From a virus: a stretch of 64,000 bases of DNA. Made by a program: the position numbers and the translations under genes. The notes beneath the pieces are model-generated. The model was not told the DNA's origin. It did no database searches and saw only the letters and a list, made by a program, of their open reading frames with translations. The stretch spans positions 124,001-188,000 of IMG/VR virus record IMGVR_UViG_3300021364_003460; one strand, 5' to 3'. Below, one piece after another: positions 18,773 to 26,685 of the stretch (position 1 is its first letter; every line of letters begins with the position of its first letter).

Positions 18773-19147
18773 TTACATTAATGTGATAGGTGGGTACATT
18801 GAATATGGTATTCCAATAGCTAGGTAAGGTGTAGGTTGAATTAAACCTACTGTAAGCTGTCCTACTTTAGGTTGCTGATCAGATAACATAGTCCCTCTAA
18901 TAGTATAGAAACCTGCATTAAGAGTATTATCAGTTTGATAGAGAAATAAAGTACCAGCAGGATTGCCTTGTATAACTTGCTCCCATATCTTTAATTCAGA
19001 CTTACTACAATTAACCCAATCAAACAGAGGATTATTTTCAGAGTAATATATTTCTAATTTAATAAGATATCTAGAGTTAGTTTCTATAGCAGGGAAAAAC
19101 ACAGTTATACCTTTAGAAAGAAAAGGTAGTATATCAATTGGTTGCAT
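18773..19147 (-). CDS. hypothetical baseplate-region protein (124 aa)
   Basis: No family is recognised. The sequence is beta-rich with many aromatics (GITVFFPAIETNSRYLIKL, then FYTIRGTMLSDQQPKVGQL) and resembles a small jelly-roll or OB-like virion protein. It starts next to the 1,117-residue gene and ends directly before the gp25-like gene. A structural role in the baseplate is inferred from this tight packing only. Confidence 0.5.
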   Translation of the reverse strand: MQPIDILPFLSKGITVFFPAIETNSRYLIKLEIYYSENNPLFDWVNCSKSELKIWEQVIQGNPAGTLFLYQTDNTLNAGFYTIRGTMLSDQQPKVGQLTVGLIQPTPYLAIGIPYSMYPPITLM

Positions 19148-19148
19148 A

Positions 19149-22100
19149 TTAAGCTAGTAAATAAGAGTCAACAATATCAAGGTTAAGAGAGTTACCTATA
19201 GCTTCAGTATTAAATTTATAAAGAATACCTTCTTCATTTTCTAATACTATAGAAGAGTAAGATTTATCATAGTAAGCTACACCAACATTAGAGACAACAT
19301 TGTACTGCTCAATAACAAAAGTATAAACAGAGGGTGTATATTGAAAGTCAGTTTGGTAAGGTACTAAATACTCTCTATTAGATAGAGAATAAAAACCAGC
19401 CACTCTAAGCTGAACTAAATCATTTCTCTTAGGTAGTAAGTAAATATCAGATTTAAGAATATCAAAATTAGTTAATTTGAATACTATGCTCTGAGGTCTT
19501 AATTCTATTACTTCTATTTCTGATTGGAATAAATTAAGTTTAGGTAATTTAAAACAGGTATCTAATACTAAGTTAGAATTAAGTATTCTTTTGTACTCAA
19601 CTAAGTCTATCTCTTCATCTAACTCTTCATTAAGTTGGTTATTAATTTCTTTTAAAGTAAAATCATCTAAGCTGTCTAAAGTATTTTTTAGTTCAGTCAA
19701 TCTACCAGCATCTTCTAAAAAAGCAGCAGTATTCTTACCACTACTTAATCCATTAACAGAATCTAATAAACCTTTAGCTTTATTAAAGAGGTCTAAGCAA
19801 TTAAGAGCTATGCCTACTTGATCTATAGCAGGTATATTATATTCATTCATTAAATTTAATAAGTCTGGTAATAATTTAACAGATTCTACCAAACCTATTC
19901 CATCTTTAACTAAATTAAATACTTTGCTAATTGTGCCTGCTGTTTCTGCTCCTAATACTTGATCTAGTAATCCATTTAAATTATTACCTGTAAGAACAGA
20001 TAATATATCTCCATTACTTATATCTTTTAGTAATCCTTCAATCCCTTTATAAATAGAAGTAGCTTGAGATATAAATTCATTACCTCCTAGTACACCCGCA
20101 ATGTCATTTATGTAATCTGTAGGATTAATAGCCTGACCTAACTTTACTTTATTAAAGATATCTAATAAAGCTGGACTGAGAGAACCAAAATCACCTAATA
20201 CTGTAGATAATTTATCTGTAAGAACCCCTTCAACTTTATTTAGTAATAAGTCTCCTACTCCAGACAAATCTCCAGATAACAAAGACTGACCTATACTTAA
20301 TAAATCAGGATTATTAAGTAGCTGACCAAAAGGAGTACCCTGTAATGCTGATCCTAAAAAAGGTTTAGCTAAATTAAATATCTCTCCTAAATTACCTCCC
20401 TGTACTACATTAATAACGTTAGTTATATTATTAAACGCTCCAACGCCACTACTAATAAACCCAGATATATTACCTATTGCTCCTAGAAAACCTATGGCAG
20501 GTAATACTGTTAAGTCTTTAACTAACTTAACTATTTGTTCTTTTAATGAAGGGTATTCTTGAATTAAAGTTAGTATTTGCTGGACTATGTTTTTATCCGC
20601 ACTAACAAAGTCTTCAATAGTTAGTGCAAAGTTTTCTAACTTTTCTATAGATACTTTAAATAAATCTATGTAGAATTGTGCGTATTTTAAAGTATCTATA
20701 GTAAAACTAGGAACTATATCTTTTACATAATTAGTAATTACTTCTGAGGTTACTAGGTCTTCTGGACTACCTAAACTAACAGCTATTTCTTGAAGTAAAT
20801 CATCTTCTTGTAAAAAGTTAATAAAGTTATTAAACGTATACAGAGTTTCATCAGTAGATAAGTTAACTATGTTATCTTTAGACTCAGAAGTATACCTAGT
20901 TGGTAATACTCCTGCTGCTGTCTGCCAGGGTATAAACAATGCAGAATTACTATCAGAAGTAATTGAGCTTACAGAAGGAGGAGGCAACTTACCACTGAAT
21001 ATATTTTCTCCATTAGGATCATAATTAGGAAAGGTTTCTGAGTCTTTTGGTAACTCTACTTTGTTATTAGCAGAAGGTACTGCTGGAGGCTTAACCTCAG
21101 CTTGGTTACTATCAAAAGATTGAAGATTACTAAAAGTATCTGGATTGAATACAGCATCTTCTGTAGTACCTCCAGTTAGTATAGGTTCTTGCTCAGGATT
21201 AAAATCTTCAAAAGTATTCTTATTTTTAACTCCACTAGGTAAACAATTCTCTAACTGTTGTTGAGGTAAACTAGGTAATACAGGTAGTGAAGGTATATCT
21301 ATTATTTCAGCTTGACCTAAATCTATAATAGGAAAAGATAGTTTACCTAAAAAGGATCTACCTCCTATAGTATAAGTACCTCCTTGAGGGTTGCCAAAAT
21401 AAGTAAATAACTTAGAAGTCATAGCTGCTCCTTTATCTCCTACAGTTAGATTTAGGTCAGCAGACAAGCTAAATTGACTTCCTGTGGTAGAAGATAAAAT
21501 ACCCTGATTACTCATAACTAGCATATCAGAATAATCACTTGAAGAATTGATAATAGATATAGTTGTAGGGGGGCTTAAGTTTTCTATAATCTCTTCACCT
21601 GATGCAGCTATATCTGAGAGTATATTTGGTTTGGTAGATAAGATAGCTATATTACCATTACTTTGCATTCCCATGTCACCATAAGAAGCTATCTGTGCAG
21701 TGTCACCAGAAACAGCCAGCAGGGTATTATCAGCTATTACTTTGTTAACTTTACCTAAACTACTATTTTCTTCTACTCCTACAGTTCTATTTACTTTAGC
21801 TATGTTGTCATTAGTTGCAGTAGCTACATTAAGAGAAGTTTGGGACTGACTAATCTTAGTACCCTCTACAAACTTAACATCTTGTTTAAACTGGTTAAAG
21901 TTAAAATCTGTAACTAAATTAATAGAATTATTACTCTGAATAGAAGTATCTTGAGCAGACAAACTAAAGAAAGGTGATCTATTAACAGTAGCAGTATCAC
22001 TAACTATATGGACTGAGTTACCACTGTTGATAAGAGCATTGAAAGCTCCATTAATAATATGACCATTAGCTAACTCTAAAGTCTTAGCATGAGTTTGAGC

Positions 22101-22502
22101 AATAGTAGTACATTTCTTATTAGTCTTATCAATACAATCTTTAATTTGATTACTATTAATAGCTGAAGGATTCTGAGATAACTCAGCAGCTACTTCTAAC
22201 TTTTCTTTAATAGGATTAACTATAGCCTGACCTAATACATTAACAGCAGCAATAGCAGCATTAATAATAGACTCAGGACTAACTACTCTAATAGGTTCAG
22301 CTAGTATCTGATTACTAATATACTTGTTACCTATATTCTGTTTATCTTTAATCTCTTCAGTAGTAGCTTTAGTAGCTGCATTAGATTGTTGGGTAGCTAC
22401 ATCTTTGTTAACCTCAGCAGTTTGTTTTAAAGTATTAGAATCAGCAACCTTAGATTTCTCTACAACTGGTTGAGGTTTCTGTATATCTGATGGTTTTGTC
22501 AT
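19149..22502 (-). CDS. large baseplate/spike-associated protein (1,117 aa)
   Basis: Unrecognised overall. Residues 1-60 are polar and low-complexity (KDVATQQSNAATKATTEE). Residues about 140-400 show regular short repeats (GNSVHIVSDTA, NNSINLVTDF, GDTAQIASYG, NGNIAILSTK) that look like a beta-helix or spike shaft similar to VgrG/gp5 C-terminal regions. Residues about 560-950 are helical and rich in Leu, Gly and Ile (FLGAIGNISGFISSGVGAF). The last 150 residues form a beta-rich domain. The hydrophobic helices could suggest a tape-measure-like part, but the gene lies deep within the baseplate cluster, so a spike or hub accessory is favoured. Confidence 0.45.
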   Translation of the reverse strand: MTKPSDIQKPQPVVEKSKVADSNTLKQTAEVNKDVATQQSNAATKATTEEIKDKQNIGNKYISNQILAEPIRVVSPESIINAAIAAVNVLGQAIVNPIKEKLEVAAELSQNPSAINSNQIKDCIDKTNKKCTTIAQTHAKTLELANGHIINGAFNALINSGNSVHIVSDTATVNRSPFFSLSAQDTSIQSNNSINLVTDFNFNQFKQDVKFVEGTKISQSQTSLNVATATNDNIAKVNRTVGVEENSSLGKVNKVIADNTLLAVSGDTAQIASYGDMGMQSNGNIAILSTKPNILSDIAASGEEIIENLSPPTTISIINSSSDYSDMLVMSNQGILSSTTGSQFSLSADLNLTVGDKGAAMTSKLFTYFGNPQGGTYTIGGRSFLGKLSFPIIDLGQAEIIDIPSLPVLPSLPQQQLENCLPSGVKNKNTFEDFNPEQEPILTGGTTEDAVFNPDTFSNLQSFDSNQAEVKPPAVPSANNKVELPKDSETFPNYDPNGENIFSGKLPPPSVSSITSDSNSALFIPWQTAAGVLPTRYTSESKDNIVNLSTDETLYTFNNFINFLQEDDLLQEIAVSLGSPEDLVTSEVITNYVKDIVPSFTIDTLKYAQFYIDLFKVSIEKLENFALTIEDFVSADKNIVQQILTLIQEYPSLKEQIVKLVKDLTVLPAIGFLGAIGNISGFISSGVGAFNNITNVINVVQGGNLGEIFNLAKPFLGSALQGTPFGQLLNNPDLLSIGQSLLSGDLSGVGDLLLNKVEGVLTDKLSTVLGDFGSLSPALLDIFNKVKLGQAINPTDYINDIAGVLGGNEFISQATSIYKGIEGLLKDISNGDILSVLTGNNLNGLLDQVLGAETAGTISKVFNLVKDGIGLVESVKLLPDLLNLMNEYNIPAIDQVGIALNCLDLFNKAKGLLDSVNGLSSGKNTAAFLEDAGRLTELKNTLDSLDDFTLKEINNQLNEELDEEIDLVEYKRILNSNLVLDTCFKLPKLNLFQSEIEVIELRPQSIVFKLTNFDILKSDIYLLPKRNDLVQLRVAGFYSLSNREYLVPYQTDFQYTPSVYTFVIEQYNVVSNVGVAYYDKSYSSIVLENEEGILYKFNTEAIGNSLNLDIVDSYLLA

Positions 22503-23776
22503 GTAAGTAAATCAAACTCCACTAATTTATTATCTTCATCTAGCTGACTAAGTATTCTCAAGTTACTACCTATAAGTTGTAAGTGATTAAGATTAGTTTT
22601 CTTTAAACAGTAACCAGCATAAAATATTAATTTGTAAACTCTATCCATTAAATTAATTAACTCTTCATTATTGTCTAAGGGGTAAAGGTTACTATCAGCA
22701 AATTGAGAATAAGTAAGTATATATGCTCTGTTAACTAACTCAGCAGCTATAGCAACTAACCATTGATTTAAACCTCCTACTAAGTTAATAGAGAGTAATC
22801 TATAGCTTTCTGCTGTTATAAACTCAGAAGTATTGTTAACTCTAATCTTAGTAAATAGTTTATTTAGTAAATTCTCTTCTTGTGTAATATTAGTAGTAAT
22901 CTCAAATTGCTTTTGTTTTCTCAAATTAACTATAGCTTGAATACTATCTAAAACTAATAAATCTATTTCTTGGTGTAAAAACTTATAAGGTAGGTTATTA
23001 AAAGATTCTAAGAATAAACCCAATCTAACTACAGATTGAGACATCTCCACTAGTAAACTAAAAGATTTGTAAGCTGAAGTATTCTCTTTGTAAGGGTTAA
23101 TTATATTAACTTGACTGACTCCTGAATACCATACTAATAGTTCCTGAATCCATTCCTCATAAAAAGTTAACTGATTGATAGCTTTAACTAAGTCTAATTC
23201 TCTAATTAGAGAACTACTCATCTGATATAAATTATAGTCATCTGCTAACTTATTTGATCTAATAAAAGATAATACTTTAGTTGAGAAATCAGGTAACTCT
23301 AATTTTTTAACTAACTCCTCTATAGATAATCTAATAAGTTTACTAGGGTGAGCAAAGTGAAGGTTACTCTGAAACAAATATAGATAGTAGCCTAAACTAC
23401 CATAATTAGTTCCCCATACTTTGTAGTTAGTATAGTTAAGATTTTCTAAGTAAGTAGAATTTATAGGCTGAAAGTAGTTAGGGTCTGCTGTTTTCTTTTT
23501 ACTGTAAAAAGAACTAAGCTTACTATTGTCTAAGTTAGATATAGTTGTAGTAGTTAATAGAATATAAAGATAACTTTCTATTACTAAATTTAGAGTCTTA
23601 ACTGTATTAGGTCTTTGTTGAATATTACTATTTAAAGTAGTTAAATAATCACTAATATTGTTTAGAGCTTGTGTAGTATTAAAAGCTAAGTTTAATTGAT
23701 TTTTATACTCTATAGAATTAGAATCTTCTATAGGATTAATAGGTAGTTGATTTAAGTTCAGTTGTTTAAATTCCAT
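22499..23776 (-). CDS. hypothetical helical virion-region protein (425 aa)
   Basis: No family is recognised. It is predominantly alpha-helical, Leu-, Asn- and Tyr-rich, and has no membrane segment. The start overlaps the end of the 206-residue gene by 19 nt and its stop overlaps the next gene by 4 nt, so it is firmly within the late operon. The long helical make-up resembles baseplate or neck scaffolding proteins, but no specific role can be given. Confidence 0.5.
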   Translation of the reverse strand: MEFKQLNLNQLPINPIEDSNSIEYKNQLNLAFNTTQALNNISDYLTTLNSNIQQRPNTVKTLNLVIESYLYILLTTTTISNLDNSKLSSFYSKKKTADPNYFQPINSTYLENLNYTNYKVWGTNYGSLGYYLYLFQSNLHFAHPSKLIRLSIEELVKKLELPDFSTKVLSFIRSNKLADDYNLYQMSSSLIRELDLVKAINQLTFYEEWIQELLVWYSGVSQVNIINPYKENTSAYKSFSLLVEMSQSVVRLGLFLESFNNLPYKFLHQEIDLLVLDSIQAIVNLRKQKQFEITTNITQEENLLNKLFTKIRVNNTSEFITAESYRLLSINLVGGLNQWLVAIAAELVNRAYILTYSQFADSNLYPLDNNEELINLMDRVYKLIFYAGYCLKKTNLNHLQLIGSNLRILSQLDEDNKLVEFDLLT

Positions 23777-24378
23777 ATCTCTATCTTATTAATTACTTGT
23801 TGAGTTAACTTAGTTGGGTAATTAAAGTATTCACAAAAAATAGCAGCCGCTTCAATTCTACTATTATTAACTGCTATATCAATATATTTATCTAAGTTAT
23901 CCATTTCAAAGTTAACTTCATTAAAAAACCTTTCTAATCTTTCTCTAGGTAACACTTCATCTTGAGTGGTAAACAAAGAGTTGCTACCTATTAACCCTAT
24001 AGAATTAACTTGAGTAATAGTATTCTTAAAAAAGATATCTTCAGTTAAATTATAACCAAACAAGTTGTTGTACCTATCTAAGTTTAGCTTAGGAAGCAAT
24101 AAAGAATGTGTAGTTGGAGATAAATCTCTGTTTAGTATGTTGTAAGTTAGCTGTAAAAGTCTAACTGGCTCTATTAAATTAGTAGGTTCAGTTAACTGAA
24201 AGTCGTCTACTATTATTGATTCTAGTGTAGAAAAGATTTGAGCTAACCCTACTTGAATATAATAAGGAAATAAAAATAATAAAGATGCCCCTGCTCTGTA
24301 ATCAAAATAGTTAGAAATAGATTGAGTTAATAAAAAGTTAAAGTAATCTTTGTGAGTTTGGTTGAGTGTGTTTATCAT
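23758..24378 (-). CDS. hypothetical virion-region protein (206 aa)
   Basis: Unrecognised. Helical in composition with many aromatics (LFLFPYYIQVGLAQIFSTL near residues 33-51, which could be a hydrophobic helix). It lies 2 nt from the M23 lysin gene and overlaps the 425-residue gene by 19 nt. The similar composition of the two (Asn-, Leu- and Tyr-rich helices) suggests that they act together. Confidence 0.5.
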   Translation of the reverse strand: MINTLNQTHKDYFNFLLTQSISNYFDYRAGASLLFLFPYYIQVGLAQIFSTLESIIVDDFQLTEPTNLIEPVRLLQLTYNILNRDLSPTTHSLLLPKLNLDRYNNLFGYNLTEDIFFKNTITQVNSIGLIGSNSLFTTQDEVLPRERLERFFNEVNFEMDNLDKYIDIAVNNSRIEAAAIFCEYFNYPTKLTQQVINKIEIWNLNN

Positions 24379-24380
24379 AA

Positions 24381-25730
24381 TTAGAATTTAATATAGTTGG
24401 CTGGGTTTACTGCACCTTTACCATTTAAGCGTATCTCATAGTGGATATGCGCTCCTAAACTTGATCCCGAATTACCTATTCTACCTATCATTTGACCTTG
24501 TTTTACACTTTGACCTTGAGATACCAAGCTAGAACTTAAATGAGCATATAAAGTATGTGAACCTTGATGTCTTAAATAAATAATGTTTCCATATCCTCCA
24601 AAACCTGAAGTACCACATCCACTACCTTTGAAACCATTAACAGGACAACTGGTATGTACTCTTTCTACTATTCCATCAGCAGAAGCATAAATGGGAGTTC
24701 CTATAGAAGCAGCTAAATCTACTCCTCTGTGCATTCTTCCCCATCTTGGACCATAAGGTGAAATAAATCTGTAAGTACCTTTCTTCATAGGATTAATGAA
24801 TCCACCAGGCTTTAACTCACCTTTATAAGGTTCACTAATACCAGCAGCCTGATTGTTAACTGATTGATTAGGTTGATTATTAATAGCATTTACTCCAGGA
24901 GCAGCAGCCCCGCTACCTAACCCATTACCAAAGATAGGATTAGCAGTCTTCTGTAAACAACCTGGATAGATAATTCTATCTTGCTGAGTGTAAGGAGGTG
25001 GTGGACAATTCTGACCTGTAAGTAAAGCAGACTGTATACCTGAACTTAGAGTAGCTAATCCATTAGAAATAACTGAAGCAGCATCTTGAGCTAGAGAACC
25101 TACTTGGTTAGCTGCATTAATAGTAGTATTAGCTAAGTCTCCTAATACAGAGCTGCCTAACACTTGCTGAGTCTTAATGTCCATTCCTCTAGATGCAGAG
25201 TTAGCTGACCAATAGCCTCCTCCAGTTCTTCTTTTTAATCTAGGGTCATAATCAGTATACAAAAAAGAAGCTTGGGCAGTAGGCATCTTAGAATCTCTAT
25301 TTAATCTACCAGCAGCTATATCTAAGTATCTAGCAGGCAGAATGTTTAACAACATTAATTCACCCTGAGTTTGAGGCTTTCTTTTAGCTTGTTTTAGCCA
25401 ATAAGAAAGATGAGTTCTATCCCATATCTCTAGTTGTTTAGCAGGTCCAGCATTTTTAAACCCCTCAAAGCCCCCAACCTCAGCTATTCCTCCATTGGAA
25501 AGAATACTACTAACTGATCTACAAGCTTGTACAACCCCTACACAAGTACCACTATCTCTTCTAGCATTAAACCCTTCAGCTTCTACCATAACCATTTTAA
25601 CTATCCATTCTTCAGCTATTCCATGTTTAGCTGATATAGATTTAATAGTTTTCTTAACTTTTTCACCTTCAGCAGCATCTATATATTTTTTTCTAATACT
25701 GTCTTCAACTGCTCTATCTAATAAACTCAT
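24381..25730 (-). CDS. tail-associated lysin: transglycosylase-like + M23 endopeptidase
   Basis: The C-terminal domain (about 305-449) is a peptidase M23 of the lysostaphin type, which cuts peptide bonds in peptidoglycan. It has HRGVD (H334, D338), YAHL (H397) and GAHIHYE (H428, H430), the expected zinc and catalytic residues. The N-terminal 190 residues look like a lysozyme/SLT-like domain: KMVMVEAEGFN with E50 or E52 as candidate catalytic Glu, then GVVQACRSV, and TYDP-like FLYTDYDPRLKRR. A Gly/Ala/Asn-rich linker joins them. An insertion with paired cysteines (SCPVNGFKGSGCG) lies inside the M23 fold. There is no signal peptide, which fits a virion-borne enzyme. It lies in the baseplate cluster near the amidase and the VanY-type spike. 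Confidence 0.85.
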   Translation of the reverse strand: MSLLDRAVEDSIRKKYIDAAEGEKVKKTIKSISAKHGIAEEWIVKMVMVEAEGFNARRDSGTCVGVVQACRSVSSILSNGGIAEVGGFEGFKNAGPAKQLEIWDRTHLSYWLKQAKRKPQTQGELMLLNILPARYLDIAAGRLNRDSKMPTAQASFLYTDYDPRLKRRTGGGYWSANSASRGMDIKTQQVLGSSVLGDLANTTINAANQVGSLAQDAASVISNGLATLSSGIQSALLTGQNCPPPPYTQQDRIIYPGCLQKTANPIFGNGLGSGAAAPGVNAINNQPNQSVNNQAAGISEPYKGELKPGGFINPMKKGTYRFISPYGPRWGRMHRGVDLAASIGTPIYASADGIVERVHTSCPVNGFKGSGCGTSGFGGYGNIIYLRHQGSHTLYAHLSSSLVSQGQSVKQGQMIGRIGNSGSSLGAHIHYEIRLNGKGAVNPANYIKF

Positions 25731-25799
25731 ATACTAAAAATACCTCTATACAGTTAATTATATAAAGGTATCTTTAGTATATGTTTAATAAGTGAGTTG

Positions 25800-26216
25800 T
25801 TAGCTAATTACTACCATTCCTAATTTTAACTGTTCTATAGGAAACTTAGTTATATCTATTTCTCCTACACCTTCTAATTTAGGTAACTTATATGTTGCTC
25901 CAACTAAATCAAAGTTAGTATCTGTGGCAGGCATATAAGTATAGTCAATTAAGCATCTTATTATCTGATAGTTAGTATTCTCTAAATTATATTCAAGATT
26001 AATACACCTACGTCTGCTTACATAATTTTGTCTACTTCTACTATACTCTTGTTTAATAAAACTACTGTATATAAAACCGTCTTCTAATAAAAAAGCAGTT
26101 TGAAGCTCTCCATTTAAGTAATCTATATTAGGGCAATTTAAATATTTAAAATAAATAGTAGCTTTATCAAAACTTCCTATTATTTCTGAATTACATATTA
26201 AGTTAATTTTATTCAT
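25800..26216 (-). CDS. hypothetical protein (138 aa)
   Basis: An upstream in-frame ATG exists at 26315, but it would overlap the amidase gene by over 100 nt. The Met at 26216 (MNKINLICNSEIIGSFDK) overlaps that gene's stop by only 8 nt and is preferred. The product is beta-rich with a basic central stretch (QEYSRSRQNYVSRRRC) and ends VGEIDITKFPIEQLKLGM. No family is recognised. The coupling to the amidase suggests a virion or lysis accessory protein. Confidence 0.5.
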   Translation of the reverse strand: MNKINLICNSEIIGSFDKATIYFKYLNCPNIDYLNGELQTAFLLEDGFIYSSFIKQEYSRSRQNYVSRRRCINLEYNLENTNYQIIRCLIDYTYMPATDTNFDLVGATYKLPKLEGVGEIDITKFPIEQLKLGMVVIS

Positions 26217-26685
26217 TCTCAATAGCAAAAAAGATTTCTTTAGTTTTAGGATAACTATTCCATAACTTCTCAAACTTAGCTCTATCAAAACTTCTGGGGT
26301 CTTGTCTGCTTCCACTTAGGTCAATATCTTTATGTAAAACTATTCTATCTAAAGATATCCCAGTTTTAGCAGTTAACCAAGCTAAAGAATAATACTGTAA
26401 ATTAGTATATCCAGAGTGGTCAGTCACTTCTGGAATACTATCTAAAGGGGATTCTAAAGCTATATGATAAGCAAACTCATCTACAGAGTTATCAATAGAT
26501 TCTCCATTAAAAGAAGCATTATTACCAGCTTTAGCTATTTCATCCGGAGGTATTAAATAGGTTATTTCTCCAGATAAAGAGATGATAACATGGTAAGAAA
26601 TTGTATTAGGATTAGCTTGGATTATCTTAATTGCTTCTTCTTTAGAAGATATAGTCTCATGAATAACTATAATTGGTTTATACAT
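26209..26685 (-). CDS. N-acetylmuramoyl-L-alanine amidase (Amidase_2/PGRP fold)
   Basis: The enzyme cleaves the bond between N-acetylmuramic acid and L-alanine in peptidoglycan. Visible features: IVIHET with zinc ligand H9; SYHVIISLSGEITYLIP, the usual core strand and hairpin; FAYHIALES; and VLHKDIDLSGSRQDPRSFD with H118 and D129 at the other zinc-ligand positions. The 158-residue length is that of a single-domain T7-lysozyme-like amidase. There is no signal peptide or binding domain. It overlaps the spike gene by 8 nt, so it may be virion-associated rather than a free endolysin; either is possible. Confidence 0.85.
   Translation of the reverse strand: MYKPIIVIHETISSKEEAIKIIQANPNTISYHVIISLSGEITYLIPPDEIAKAGNNASFNGESIDNSVDEFAYHIALESPLDSIPEVTDHSGYTNLQYYSLAWLTAKTGISLDRIVLHKDIDLSGSRQDPRSFDRAKFEKLWNSYPKTKEIFFAIENE

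Noticed and set aside
19149-22502. Tape measure protein
   Set aside because: It has hydrophobic helices, but it lies inside the baseplate cluster and has beta-helix-like repeats, so a spike or hub accessory fits better.
25800-26315. Longer 171-codon reading of the gene after the amidase
   Set aside because: The first 33 codons overlap the amidase coding region entirely; the internal Met at 26216 gives the usual short overlap.
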